A DNA stretch of 41,075 nt from Bacteroidales bacterium UBA4893 (GTDB lineage Bacteria > Bacteroidota > Bacteroidia > Bacteroidales > P3). How positions within the stretch are numbered: position 1 is the first letter of the stretch; each line of letters starts with the position of its first letter. The DNA lies in the NCBI GenBank assembly GCA_002399025.1, contig DHCV01000029.1:1-41075 (forward strand), read 5' to 3'. Of the stretch, positions 31,841 to 41,057 are shown piece after piece. Made by a program: the position numbers and the translations under genes. The notes beneath the pieces are model-generated. The model ran no database searches. It was not told the DNA's origin and saw only the letters and a program-made list of their open reading frames with translations.

Positions 31841-32572
31841 ATGGCATTACAAGAAGATATGCGAAAAGAAGGAAACTGGCTGTTTAAATACAGAAGTTAT
31901 TTACCTTTATTCATTTTAGTAATAGGTTTAGCCTTATATATTTTAAAGGAATTAAATCCAAACTTTTTCTTAGGACAAGAAACTATAGGAGAATATATTT
32001 ATAACTTTATTTGCTTATTTATTGGGCTTTTGGGTTTGTTTATTAGATTTCATGTTGTTGGATATGCTGCTGAAAACACTTCTGGCAAAAACACAGCAGA
32101 ACAAAAAGCTGACACAGTAAATAGCACAGGATTTTATTCCATAGTTCGCCACCCATTATATCTTGGTAATTTTCTAATGTGGCTAAGTGCTGCAATGTTG
32201 ATTGCTAACATTTGGTTTATTCTTGTGTTCTGTTTGGTTTATTGGGTTTACTACGAAAGAATTATGTATGCAGAAGAAGCATATTTAAGAGAGAAATTTG
32301 GAGATAATTATCTTAATTGGGCAAATACTGTTCCTGCATTTTTCCCTAAATGTAAGAATTACAGAAAGCCTTCTCTTCCTTTTAATTGGATGAAAGCAAT
32401 AAAAAGTGAGAAAAACTCCTTTGCTGCATTAACAATGATATTCTGTTTATTTGATATAATTGGTCAAATAATTACACAAAGATATAATTTCAACTACGTA
32501 TTTATTGGACTATCTATATTCAGTCTTTTAATGTATGTTGTTATAAAAGCTTTGAAAGTTAGAAAAGCATAA
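31841..32572 (+). CDS. ICMT/PEMT-like membrane methyltransferase
   Basis: The 243-residue integral membrane protein has about six helices. The central segment FYSIVRHPLYLGNFLMWLSA and the later YYERIMYAEEAYLREKFGDN with YLNW match the isoprenylcysteine carboxyl methyltransferase / phospholipid methyltransferase superfamily: the R-H-P-x-Y and E-E-x-x-L-x-x-x-F motifs bind SAM. Two extra helices (about 195-240) follow the catalytic core. In bacteria the substrates are mostly unknown and prenylated proteins are not expected; a lipid or quinone-related target is a guess. It converges on the aldehyde dehydrogenase gene with only 6 bp between stops. Confidence 0.88.
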   Translation: MALQEDMRKEGNWLFKYRSYLPLFILVIGLALYILKELNPNFFLGQETIGEYIYNFICLFIGLLGLFIRFHVVGYAAENTSGKNTAEQKADTVNSTGFYSIVRHPLYLGNFLMWLSAAMLIANIWFILVFCLVYWVYYERIMYAEEAYLREKFGDNYLNWANTVPAFFPKCKNYRKPSLPFNWMKAIKSEKNSFAALTMIFCLFDIIGQIITQRYNFNYVFIGLSIFSLLMYVVIKALKVRKA

Positions 32573-32578
32573 ATCTTA

Positions 32579-33949
32579 CTAAAGCACTTTCTCAACAATT
32601 TTCTTCTTACTTTCTGTGAAAGGAGGATAGCGAAGTGCAATATCTAACCAAGTTTTTCTTTTCAAAATGGAACGCTTATGGGAGAAAGTTTCAAAGCTTT
32701 TTTTACCATGATAAGAGCCCATTCCACTATTACCAACTCCTCCAAATGGAAGACTTTGTGGAACAATATGCATAATTGTATCATTAACACAAACTCCTCC
32801 AGATGAAATATTATTAATTATCTTGTCTTGAACTTTCTTATTTTGAGAGAAAACATAGAGAGCTAAAGGTTTAGGCTTAACTTTTAATTCTTGAATTAAG
32901 GTATCAATATTTTCAAAACTAATTATTGGAAGAATAGGTCCAAAGATCTCTTCTTTTAAAAGGTCTGAATCAAGGAGAATATCTTCTATTAGAGTTGGAG
33001 AAATAAATTTTTCTTCCTCATTAAAATCTCCTCCATAAATAAGTTTTCCGTCATCCAACATTTTTCTTAATCTAAGGAAATGCCCTTGATTAATAATCCT
33101 GCCATAATCCTTGCTATTAATAATGTCTTCAGAATAAAACTCTTTAATTGACTTAATCATCTCTCTTACAAACACATCCTTAATATCTTTATGAACAAAA
33201 AGATAATCAGGAGCAATGCAAGTTTGTCCGGCATTTAAAAACTTCCCAAAGGCTATTCTCTTTGCCGATACTTCAATGTTAGCATCTTTATCAACAATGC
33301 AAGGACTTTTGCCTCCAAGCTCAAGAGTAGTTGGGGTAAGGTGTTTTGAAGCTTTTTCCATTACTAACTTCCCTAATGAAGAGCTACCAGTGAAGAAAAT
33401 ATAATCAAACTCCAATTCTAAGAGTTTTTGAGAAACTTCTTTTTCTCCTAAAGCAGTAAAAACATATTCAGGTGGGAAAACTCTATCTATAATCTTTTTT
33501 ATAATCTTTGAAGTATTAGGACTATGTTCTGAAGGCTTAAGAATTGCACAATTACCAGAAGAAATTGCACCAATTAGAGGAGAAATCAAAAGTTGAAAAG
33601 GATAATTCCATGGAGAAATAATTAAGCTTAATCCATAAGGCTCAGAAATTATTCTTGCCTTTGAAGGGAAACAAGCAATGGAAGAACTTACTCTTTTAGG
33701 TTTTGACCACTTTTTCAGTTTCTTAATACAAAGATTAATCTCCGAAAGAACAAATCCAACCTCTGTAATATAGCTTTCAACAGAAGATTTATGCAAATCA
33801 AAGTATAAAGCCTCTTCTATTTCCTTTTCCGATTTAATTATTTCTTCTTTCAGTTTCTTCAAGATAAGAATCCTATAAGAAATATCTCTTGTCTTGTTAG
33901 AAAGATAGAAATTTTTCTGTCTGCAATATATATCTTCTAAATCTTTCAT
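32579..33949 (-). CDS. NAD(P)-dependent aldehyde dehydrogenase (ALDH3-like)
   Basis: The 456-residue enzyme oxidises aldehydes to acids. The catalytic Cys lies in NAGQTCIAPDY near residue 242 and the general-base Glu in TLELGGKSP near 208; ISPWNYPFQL (about 110) and FTGSSSLGK (about 185) form the cofactor site. The short length, lack of an N-terminal extension, and C-terminal LPFGGVGNSGMGSYHGKKSF followed by ETFSHKRSI match the ALDH3 / fatty-aldehyde dehydrogenase group, pointing to medium- or long-chain aldehydes. It follows pgi by 20 bp on the same strand and probably shares its promoter, though a metabolic link is not obvious. Confidence 0.94.
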   Translation of the reverse strand: MKDLEDIYCRQKNFYLSNKTRDISYRILILKKLKEEIIKSEKEIEEALYFDLHKSSVESYITEVGFVLSEINLCIKKLKKWSKPKRVSSSIACFPSKARIISEPYGLSLIISPWNYPFQLLISPLIGAISSGNCAILKPSEHSPNTSKIIKKIIDRVFPPEYVFTALGEKEVSQKLLELEFDYIFFTGSSSLGKLVMEKASKHLTPTTLELGGKSPCIVDKDANIEVSAKRIAFGKFLNAGQTCIAPDYLFVHKDIKDVFVREMIKSIKEFYSEDIINSKDYGRIINQGHFLRLRKMLDDGKLIYGGDFNEEEKFISPTLIEDILLDSDLLKEEIFGPILPIISFENIDTLIQELKVKPKPLALYVFSQNKKVQDKIINNISSGGVCVNDTIMHIVPQSLPFGGVGNSGMGSYHGKKSFETFSHKRSILKRKTWLDIALRYPPFTESKKKIVEKVL

Positions 33950-33969
33950 TGAAGATGAGTTTTAAAAAA

Positions 33970-35265
33970 TTACTGTTTTCCCAAAAGCTTAAACATATTC
34001 TTTTTATATGCCTCAACTCCTGGTTGGTCAAATGGATTTACTCCAAGCAAATAACCACTTAGAGCACATGAAAATTCAAAGAAATAAATTAGCTGTCCAA
34101 GATTTTGTTCATCAAGTCTGTCTATGCTAATTCTAATTTGAGGAACTCCTGCATCAAGATGAGCCATTGATGTTCCTTGTTCTGCCTTATGATTTATTTG
34201 AGTTAAACTATTGTCTAATATATAATTTAATGAATCTAAATCTGACTCATCATAAGGAATTCTTACTCTCTTTGAAGATTTTTCAACATGAATAATTGTC
34301 TCAAAGATTTGATTTTTCCCATCTTGAATATATTGTCCTAATGAATGTAAATCTGTTGTATTGATTACTGAAGAAGGGAATAAGCCCTTTCCTTCCTTGC
34401 CTTCACTCTCTCCAAATAGTTGCTTAAACCACTCTGCAAATGAAGCCATGTTGGGAGAATAATTCACCATTAACTCTATGTTCTTATCATTTTTATACAT
34501 CAAATAACGCATTGCAGCATATTGCCAAGCAATATTTGTTTCATAGGTAGTATTATTTAGAAGATTATGACGCATTTTCTTTGCACCATGAATAATTGCT
34601 CTAATATCATATCCAGCAACTGCTATAGGCAATAACCCAACTGGGGTTAAGACAGAATACCTTCCTCCAATATCGTCAGAAATAACATAAGTCTTATATC
34701 CTTCTGCAGTTGACATTTCTTTAAGCGAACCTTTTTCTTTATCAGTTATGGCAATTATTCTTTCTCTTGCTTTTTCCTTACCATATTTGTTTTCAAGATG
34801 AGTGCGAAGTATGCGGAAAGAAATTGAAGGCTCAAGTGTTGTTCCACTTTTTGAAATTACAACCAAACAATAGTTCTTCTTATCCAATATTTCAATTAAA
34901 TCGTGCATATAATCCTCACTAAGAGTTTGCCCAGCAAAAATAATATAAGGATAATTCCTTTCCTTCTTCATTGCATTAAAATGATTTTGGAGAGCATCAA
35001 TAATTGCCTTTGAACCCAAATAAGAACCTCCTATACCAACAACAACATAAACCTCAGCCTTACTTCTTATTTTTTCTGCCTCAGCCTCAATATCTAAAAT
35101 CAAACCCTTTGAAAGTTTTTCCGGCAAGTCAACCCAACCTAAAAATTCTTTACCAAGTCCACAACGATTAATAATGCTAAGATGACGCTTTGCAATTTCT
35201 GATGAAATTCTACTAATCTCTTTCTTTTGAATATATGTCTCGAAACCTTGAAAATCTATTTTCAT
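33970..35265 (-). CDS. pgi: Glucose-6-phosphate isomerase
   Basis: Pgi interconverts glucose-6-phosphate and fructose-6-phosphate. The 431-residue protein is the short form typical of Firmicutes and Bacteroidota. Conserved segments are present: VVGIGGSYLGSKAIIDAL (about 75-92), VISKSGTTLEPSISFR near 137, GGRYSVLTPVGLLPIA near 200, GESEGKEGKGLFPSS near 286, and the catalytic region near QGTSMAHLDAGVPQI. A consensus promoter lies 44 bp upstream; aldehyde dehydrogenase follows. Confidence 0.98.
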   Translation of the reverse strand: MKIDFQGFETYIQKKEISRISSEIAKRHLSIINRCGLGKEFLGWVDLPEKLSKGLILDIEAEAEKIRSKAEVYVVVGIGGSYLGSKAIIDALQNHFNAMKKERNYPYIIFAGQTLSEDYMHDLIEILDKKNYCLVVISKSGTTLEPSISFRILRTHLENKYGKEKARERIIAITDKEKGSLKEMSTAEGYKTYVISDDIGGRYSVLTPVGLLPIAVAGYDIRAIIHGAKKMRHNLLNNTTYETNIAWQYAAMRYLMYKNDKNIELMVNYSPNMASFAEWFKQLFGESEGKEGKGLFPSSVINTTDLHSLGQYIQDGKNQIFETIIHVEKSSKRVRIPYDESDLDSLNYILDNSLTQINHKAEQGTSMAHLDAGVPQIRISIDRLDEQNLGQLIYFFEFSCALSGYLLGVNPFDQPGVEAYKKNMFKLLGKQ

Positions 35266-35308
35266 AATGCATAAATTTTTATTAATTAATTACTTGCTTT
35301 GCTAATTG

Positions 35309-35339
35309 CAAAGATAATAATAAACTTCCTAAAAAACAA
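35309..35339 (-). promoter_or_regulatory. pgi promoter
   Basis: Minus strand: -7 box TATCTTTG (35309-35316) and TTG (35337-35339) with a 20-bp spacer. Confidence 0.75.
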
Positions 35340-35355
35340 ATTTATCAAAAGATAC

Positions 35356-36678
35356 TTAGTCTAATTCTAATTTATAAATATTCTTTGTTGATTTTGTAAT
35401 CTTGAATCTATCATCAATACGTTGTCCAACCACCCAAACAATGTCATTATTAGAGCAGAGCAACCATTGATTTTCCTTATCTAAGATAGAATATTTGAGG
35501 TTCTTGTAAAATTCCGAAATTTTCTTTTCTCCTTGAAGACCATAGGGGAAAAAACTATCGCCTTTTTTCCATTTTCTAAGCAAAAGAGGAAAACTTAATT
35601 TATCATAATCGAGCATTGCCACTTCCTTATTCTTTAGTATCTTAACATACTGCAAATCCTTAAGTATTTCTATATGGAGTTTTAAAGGTGTATAGATTGA
35701 GGTTTGACTTTGGTCAATATAATATTGATTAAAGTTTTGTGGCTTATTTTTAACAATCAACAAATAATCCCTATCCTTTACCAATCTATGTGTTTCGGAA
35801 TAGAATTGTTTGCCTGAAGTTTCTAAAAGAGCATCCTCAATTGAATTGATTGTGGCTTCGTTAAATCCAAAATCACTTAATATTTCATACATAAATATCT
35901 TTTGAGGAACATAACTTTTAAGTTTTTCAATAGATATCTTTATTGTTTGATTCTCTATCTCCAAAAGTTTAGTTTTAGCATCATTGATAACAGAACGAAA
36001 TACAACTTCTGTTTCCCTAAAACGATCAATCTCCTTGCTAATAATCTTATTGAAGTTTGGAGCAATCTCTTTCACAAGAGGAATTAGCTCATGTCTGATT
36101 TTATTTCTTGTGTATTTGGTAGTTGCATTTGAAGAGTCTTCAACGAACTCAATATTATTTAGTGTTTGATAATCTACAATCTCTTCTCTATTAGTGAACA
36201 AAAGTGGATGAATGATTAAATCAACCTTTTGCAAAATACCATGCAATCCAGCAATACCCGTCCCCCTAAGAATATTCATAAAGAAAGTTTCTATTGAATC
36301 ATCCATATGATGCCCTGTTGCAATATAGGAATAGCCTTCTTCTTTGAGTAGTTCATAGAACCACTTATAACGCATTTCCCTTGCCGAAACCTGCATACTC
36401 TTCCCTTTTTCTTTCATATAGGAATAAGTATCAAACTCTTTCACGTGCAGTTTAATATTGTTTTTTTCTGCATATTGGCGAACAAATCTCTCATCTCTGT
36501 TTGATTCTTCTTCTCTTAAATGAAAATTACAATGAGCAATTGCAAACTTAAAATTACTTTTTAAAAACAAATCACAAAGCACCATTGAATCAATTCCTCC
36601 ACTAACAGCTAAGAGAATTGTTTGGTCTTTATCAAAAAGAGAATGTTCTTTTACATATTGAATAAAGCTATTAACCAT
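35356..36678 (-). CDS. tilS: tRNA(Ile)-lysidine synthase
   Basis: TilS converts the wobble C of the CAU anticodon of tRNA-Ile2 to lysidine, switching its identity from Met to Ile. The 440-residue protein has the N-type ATP pyrophosphatase P-loop AVSGGIDSMVL at about 24-34, the HCNFHLREEESNRDE motif near 50-64, and the GHHMDDSIETFFMNILRGTG segment near 122-141. The C-terminal half contains the TilS-specific tRNA-binding domains, with RKWKKGDSFFPYGLQGEKKI near 370. It is the last gene of a three-gene operon, 6 bp after the S9 peptidase gene. A possible substrate tRNA is encoded at 20491-20564. Confidence 0.97.
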   Translation of the reverse strand: MVNSFIQYVKEHSLFDKDQTILLAVSGGIDSMVLCDLFLKSNFKFAIAHCNFHLREEESNRDERFVRQYAEKNNIKLHVKEFDTYSYMKEKGKSMQVSAREMRYKWFYELLKEEGYSYIATGHHMDDSIETFFMNILRGTGIAGLHGILQKVDLIIHPLLFTNREEIVDYQTLNNIEFVEDSSNATTKYTRNKIRHELIPLVKEIAPNFNKIISKEIDRFRETEVVFRSVINDAKTKLLEIENQTIKISIEKLKSYVPQKIFMYEILSDFGFNEATINSIEDALLETSGKQFYSETHRLVKDRDYLLIVKNKPQNFNQYYIDQSQTSIYTPLKLHIEILKDLQYVKILKNKEVAMLDYDKLSFPLLLRKWKKGDSFFPYGLQGEKKISEFYKNLKYSILDKENQWLLCSNNDIVWVVGQRIDDRFKITKSTKNIYKLELD

Positions 36679-36684
36679 AGTCTT

Positions 36685-38862
36685 TTAGAGTTTTCTTAAT
36701 AGGAAATCTGTCATTAGATTATATAAGTGAAGACGTGTGTTTCCTCCGTAAATGCTATGATTTTTATTTGGATAATAGAAGGTTTCAAATTGTTTATTAG
36801 CCTTTATGAGTGCATCAACTAAGTCCATTGAATTTTGAATATGGACATTATCATCGGCAGTTCCATGTATTAAGAGGTAGTTGCCTTTTAGTTTTTCAAC
36901 ATGATTAATTGGAGAATTATCATCGTAGTTTTCTCCATTTTCTTGAGGAGTACGCATAAATCTTTCTGTGTAAATATTGTCATAGTATCTCCAATTTGTT
37001 ACAGGTGCAACTGCTATTGCTGTTTTGAAATAATCAGCTCCCTTAGTAATGGCAAGGGTTGACATATATCCACCATAGCTCCAACCAAAAACTCCAAGAC
37101 GTGTTTTATCAATATAATCTAATTCTCCAAAATACTTTGCAGCCTCAATCAAATCTTCAGTTTCATATTTTCCTAATTCCAAATAAGTACATTTACGAAA
37201 CTCTTCGCCTTTCATTCCTGTTCCTCGAGGGTCAACACAAATTGTTATATATCCTTGTTGTGCCAACATCATTGCCCAATACATATCGGTTGCTCTTCGT
37301 TGAGAATTTAAAACTTCCTGACTTGAAGGTCCTCCATAGACATAGAACAAAACAGGATATTTCTTTCCATCCTCCATATTGGCTGGTTTTATCATCCAAT
37401 AGTTAAGACTAACCCCAGTTGAAGTGTTGAAGCATCCAAACTCTTTATTTTCATTAGAATATAATTTCAAGCTATCTTTTAGTGCTGCATTATTTTCCAA
37501 ACTTACCAGAACCTCTCCTTTTTGATTATTTACACTAAAAACATTTGGAGTGTAGGCATTGGAATAAGTACCTATATAGTATTTCCCATTCTTACTGAAG
37601 TTGGCATCATTTGTCCCTTCGTGTTTGGAGATTATCTTTTTTCTTTTTCCATTAAAATTAATAACGCATAACTCCCTATTGATTGCAGAACTTTCGGCAG
37701 CAGTATAATATAGTTTCTTCTTCTTCTGATCTACATAACAGAGCTTATCGGTGTCGTAGTTCCCTGAAGTGATTGGACTTATGCTTTTATCTTTCATACT
37801 AACCAAATAGAAATGAGAATAGCCACTTCTTTCAGATTGGAGAATAAAGGCAGAGTTGTCATCAAGAAATAGTACTTCTTGAGGCTCATTAATATAGTAT
37901 TTGTTGGTCTCAGAATAAATGGTTTGTTGGGAATAGTCGTTTGTGTTTACAGCAAGAATGTCATATTGATTTTGAAGACGATTTAATTTGTGAATAATTA
38001 ACTGATTCTCATCATTTGAAAACTGTATTCTTGGCAAATAGTAGTTCTTATCTTGCCCTAAATCAATTTGTTTATGTGTTTGAGCAGTAACATCATATAC
38101 AAATATATCTACAATTGAATTATCTTCTCCTGCTTTTGGATACTTAAAAGTGTAGTTTTGAGGATAAAGTTCTCCCCAAACCTGCATTGAATACTCTTTT
38201 ACCTTGCTTTCATCAAAGCGATAATAAGCAAACTTTGTGCTGGTCTTGTTCCAAGCATAACCCTTAACCAATGCAAGCTCTTCCTCATAAACCCAATCGG
38301 ATGTGCCATAAATTACCTTATTGAACTCTCCGTCCTTAGTAATTTGCAAAGCCTTTCTTTCCGATGTTGAAATATCTGTGATGAAAAGATTATTATCTCT
38401 AATCCATGAAACCTTATTACCATCTGGTGAAAAATCTGCCAAACGTTGCTTTCCCTCATTATTTAGTGGATAGAATGCTTTTGTTTCTATTTCATAAATA
38501 TAGTAATCAGCAAAGAAAGAATGCCTATATAGATATTCTGGGTTTACAGCAATCAAAATCTTCTTCTCATCTTGAGAGAATTTATAATCAACAACTTTGT
38601 TCTTCTGACTCTTAGCTCCAAAATCCAATGTGGTGAAGTCCATAATGGTATCGGTTTTTAGTCCGGTTTTGTACTCATATTTTTCAATACCATTGGGAGT
38701 AAGAACACAATAGTCCTCTCCATTTTTCATTGAGCGTATTTCATTAATTGATTTTGCTCTAAATGTTCCTTTTGACCAAATGTCTTCAAGAGTTATTTGC
38801 TTTTGGGCAATGATATTTTGTGTGCATAGAATGCACAATAGAATAAAAAAAAGCTTCTTCAT
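36685..38862 (-). CDS. Secreted prolyl oligopeptidase family (S9B, DPP IV-like) peptidase
   Basis: The 725-residue product starts with a signal peptide (MKKLFFILLCILCTQNIIAQ), then a DPP IV-type beta-propeller (about 40-470) and an alpha/beta-hydrolase domain (about 490-725). The catalytic Ser is in GWSYGGYMS near 592, Asp in HGTADDNVH near 670 and His in NKNHSIYG near 703. The Glu pair that anchors the substrate N-terminus is visible as DWVYEEELALV near 193, as in dipeptidyl peptidases. So release of X-Pro dipeptides in the periplasm is likely. There is no T9SS sorting domain. It follows the 38865 gene by 2 bp. Confidence 0.95.
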   Translation of the reverse strand: MKKLFFILLCILCTQNIIAQKQITLEDIWSKGTFRAKSINEIRSMKNGEDYCVLTPNGIEKYEYKTGLKTDTIMDFTTLDFGAKSQKNKVVDYKFSQDEKKILIAVNPEYLYRHSFFADYYIYEIETKAFYPLNNEGKQRLADFSPDGNKVSWIRDNNLFITDISTSERKALQITKDGEFNKVIYGTSDWVYEEELALVKGYAWNKTSTKFAYYRFDESKVKEYSMQVWGELYPQNYTFKYPKAGEDNSIVDIFVYDVTAQTHKQIDLGQDKNYYLPRIQFSNDENQLIIHKLNRLQNQYDILAVNTNDYSQQTIYSETNKYYINEPQEVLFLDDNSAFILQSERSGYSHFYLVSMKDKSISPITSGNYDTDKLCYVDQKKKKLYYTAAESSAINRELCVINFNGKRKKIISKHEGTNDANFSKNGKYYIGTYSNAYTPNVFSVNNQKGEVLVSLENNAALKDSLKLYSNENKEFGCFNTSTGVSLNYWMIKPANMEDGKKYPVLFYVYGGPSSQEVLNSQRRATDMYWAMMLAQQGYITICVDPRGTGMKGEEFRKCTYLELGKYETEDLIEAAKYFGELDYIDKTRLGVFGWSYGGYMSTLAITKGADYFKTAIAVAPVTNWRYYDNIYTERFMRTPQENGENYDDNSPINHVEKLKGNYLLIHGTADDNVHIQNSMDLVDALIKANKQFETFYYPNKNHSIYGGNTRLHLYNLMTDFLLRKL

Positions 38863-38864
38863 TA

Positions 38865-39863
38865 TTAATCCATTAAATTGTCAATAAGCATATCCTTGTA
38901 TTTTAACAAAGGATCGATGTTCTTTCTATTGCTTGGGAAAAGTTTTTCAAGAACAAATTCATCAATCTCGTTGGAGAAACGATATTTATTTAAGGCTAAG
39001 CGATGCATAAATTCAGTCAAATACAAGCCCCAAGTGGTTTCAGGATATGTTCTATAATATGCTTGAATTGCATCCTTATATTCAGGTAATATTATTTCAG
39101 ATTCATTTGCAATCTTAGTAAAATCAAAACCCTCTCTTGGGTCGTGCACCTTCAATTTATCTCTATTCTCTCCATAAATTGGAGTATGCTCCAATCCTTT
39201 GGTGATTGAAAAGAGGAGATATTCTATTTCACGAGTAACCAAGTCATTTCTCACAAAATCGGGATTCTTATCCAATAATAAATCTCTCCATTGCACCCTT
39301 CTCATAATTTCAGAAATAGGAACATTAAGCTTGCTATGCCAATAAGGAGCAACACCCAAATCAGCTACATAGTTAGTGAAATAATATGCATAATCCTTTG
39401 AAAGGTATTTTGAAAGACGTTTAATCAAAAAGGTTGAATCTACTTCCATAGCATAAGAAGTATCCTCATCGGTAGAAATCCTATAGCCCCACTTAGCATA
39501 CTCAGAAATGAAAGAAGAAATATTGCTTTTAAGTGAAGGCAAAACCCAAATATCCTTGTGAAAATATCCTCTAATTTCCTCATCAGAGAAAGTTTTATGA
39601 AGGGTTGCTGTTTTGTCTTCACAACTAATTTCATGATAGTAGTAAAGAACTTGGAAAGCCCAATCAGCCACATAAGGGTCATTAGCAAAATCTTTCTCAA
39701 ACACCTCACAAGCCTTAATAATAACATCTCTTTCAGTGAAAGGAAGCTTAATAAGCTTATTAGTAAAATCAGTTAGCTTTTGATTATCCAGATCAATAAC
39801 ATTTTGACAATAGCCACTTAGGGCAATAAAACTCACAATAATATACAAGAATATTCTCTTCAT
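38865..39863 (-). CDS. Secreted hypothetical protein
   Basis: A 332-residue protein of unknown function with a signal peptide (MKRIFLYIIVSFIALSGYCQ). The mature part is mostly helical and rich in Asp, Tyr and Trp (FANDPYVADWAFQVLYYYHE, then FTNYVADLGVAPYWHSKLN). No catalytic motif, lipobox or sorting domain is seen. It is the first gene of an operon with the S9 peptidase and tilS, spaced 2 bp from the former, so a periplasmic role linked to peptide handling is possible. A promoter lies at 39906-39938. Confidence 0.82.
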   Translation of the reverse strand: MKRIFLYIIVSFIALSGYCQNVIDLDNQKLTDFTNKLIKLPFTERDVIIKACEVFEKDFANDPYVADWAFQVLYYYHEISCEDKTATLHKTFSDEEIRGYFHKDIWVLPSLKSNISSFISEYAKWGYRISTDEDTSYAMEVDSTFLIKRLSKYLSKDYAYYFTNYVADLGVAPYWHSKLNVPISEIMRRVQWRDLLLDKNPDFVRNDLVTREIEYLLFSITKGLEHTPIYGENRDKLKVHDPREGFDFTKIANESEIILPEYKDAIQAYYRTYPETTWGLYLTEFMHRLALNKYRFSNEIDEFVLEKLFPSNRKNIDPLLKYKDMLIDNLMD

Positions 39864-39905
39864 AGTTTATGCAATTAATACTATTTTACTCAATTTCTCA
39901 ACTTG

Positions 39906-39938
39906 CAAATATAGATAAAAAATTCATCATTTATTCAA
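39906..39938 (-). promoter_or_regulatory. Promoter of the 39863-35356 operon
   Basis: Minus strand: -7 box TATATTTG (39906-39913) and TTG (39936-39938) with a 22-bp spacer. It is back-to-back with the plus-strand promoter at 39944-39973. Confidence 0.65.
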
Positions 39939-39943
39939 ATATT

Positions 39944-39973
39944 TTGTTAAAAAGGGAAAAAGGAGTAATTTTG
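39944..39973 (+). promoter_or_regulatory. Promoter of the small membrane protein and efp
   Basis: TTG (39944-39946), 19-bp spacer, TAATTTTG (39966-39973) followed by CA; 23 bp before the start codon at 39997. Confidence 0.75.
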
Positions 39974-39996
39974 CAATTCATTGAACACTATTAAAT

Positions 39997-40254
39997 ATGA
40001 ATACAATTAAAGTTTCCAAACTATTAGATATAATATCTTACATAGGGATAATAGGAATAATAGGATACTATATTTTTCAAAAGCCAAGTTCCGAAATAAT
40101 ACTTACATGTCTTTTGGGAGTTTGTATTTTGAGAATGATTGGAAGCACTTTAAAGGCAAACTACTACCAAAAATATCATAAAGACCTTACACAAGAGAAT
40201 GAATTCTTGCAAAAAAGGATAGAAGAATTAAAAAACTTAGAAGAAAAAAAATAA
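39997..40254 (+). CDS. Small membrane protein with a C-terminal coiled coil
   Basis: An 85-residue protein. Two membrane helices (about 9-27 and 33-50) are followed by a charged segment with heptad-like Leu/Ile spacing (about 60-85, DLTQENEFLQKRIEELKNLE). No family is recognised. It ends 21 bp before efp on the same strand and shares its promoter, so it is the first gene of an efp operon. Many Bacteroidota encode similarly small two-helix proteins of unknown function. Confidence 0.75.
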   Translation: MNTIKVSKLLDIISYIGIIGIIGYYIFQKPSSEIILTCLLGVCILRMIGSTLKANYYQKYHKDLTQENEFLQKRIEELKNLEEKK

Positions 40255-40275
40255 TAAATAAAACCAAACTTTTTT

Positions 40276-40839
40276 ATGGCAACAACAGCAGATATTAAAA
40301 ATGGAATATGTATTGAAATGAATGGAGATTTGCTTTCAGTGGTTGAATTCCTACACGTTAAACCAGGCAAGGGAAATACCTTTGTTCGCACCAAACTCAA
40401 AAGCTTTAAGACAGGAAGAACCTTAGAACATTCATTTTTGGCAGGAACAAAAATTGAAATAGCAAGAATAGAACGTCGCCCCTACACCTTCCTCTATAAG
40501 GATGATTCAGGATATAATTTTATGCACGCAGAAGACTTTGAACAAATATCAATTCAAGAAGAAATCATCAACGCACCACAATTCCTAAAAGAAGGACAAT
40601 ACGTTGAAATGATTGTACATGCCGACACCGAAACACCACTATCATGCGAATTGCCACCATTTGTTGAAATGGAAATAACCTACACCGAGCCAGGAGTAAA
40701 AGGCAACACAGCAACCAATGCAACCAAAGAAGCAACCGTTGAAACAGGAGCAAAAATCAGAGTACCACTCTTCATCGAAACAGGCGAAAGAATTAAAGTT
40801 GACACCAGAACAGCTGAATATTCTGAAAGAATAAAATAA
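40276..40839 (+). CDS. efp: Translation elongation factor P
   Basis: EF-P rescues ribosomes stalled at polyproline stretches. The 187-residue protein has the normal three beta-barrel domains. The tip loop is PGKGNTF with Lys32, the residue that other bacteria modify (by EpmA, or replaced with Arg for rhamnosylation); no modification enzyme is encoded in this window. The second domain holds TFLYKDDSGYNFMHAEDFEQ, and the C-terminus has VPLFIETGERIKVDTRTAEY. It is the second gene of a two-gene unit and is followed by a terminator. Confidence 0.98.
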   Translation: MATTADIKNGICIEMNGDLLSVVEFLHVKPGKGNTFVRTKLKSFKTGRTLEHSFLAGTKIEIARIERRPYTFLYKDDSGYNFMHAEDFEQISIQEEIINAPQFLKEGQYVEMIVHADTETPLSCELPPFVEMEITYTEPGVKGNTATNATKEATVETGAKIRVPLFIETGERIKVDTRTAEYSERIK

Positions 40840-40857
40840 AGACCCCACAAAAACATT

Positions 40858-40887
40858 AAAAAAGGAACGAATAATCGTTCCTTTTTT
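40858..40887 (+). terminator. Terminator of efp
   Basis: Stem AAAGGAACGA (40861-40870) / TCGTTCCTTT (40875-40884) with a 4-nt loop, flanked by an A run and a T run, 19 bp past the efp stop. Confidence 0.85.
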
Positions 40888-40920
40888 TGTTTTATTTGTT
40901 TAGGCGTTGAGATGATTGTC

Positions 40921-40960
40921 TGAATCAGGATTTACAGGATTTAGAGATTTATAGGATTTT
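40921..40960 (+). repeat. Short degenerate repeat (AGGATTTA units)
   Basis: Four near-identical units AGGATTTAC, AGGATTTAG, AGATTTAT and AGGATTT lie in a row (40927-40959), preceded by TGTCTGAATC. Similar TCTGAATCAGGATTTACAGG tracts recur in many Bacteroidota genomes, from general recollection. It directly abuts the REP-like element that follows. Confidence 0.6.
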
Positions 40961-41057
40961 TGGTCGTGCGGGATTTATACTCCCGCACGTTGTTATTATA
41001 AGGATATGTTATTCTTGTTAATGAAACAAATATCGGATTAAAAATCCTTATAAAGAC
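40961..41057 (+). repeat. REP-like palindromic element, copy B
   Basis: Stem GTGCGGGA (40966-40973) / TCCCGCAC (40981-40988), then a 10-bp perfect inverted repeat TTATAAGGAT (40996-41005) / ATCCTTATAA (41044-41053). The outer bases GGTC (40962-40965) and GACC (41054-41057) also pair. It resembles the element at 8621-8674 in order and orientation. No transposase is linked here. Confidence 0.7.
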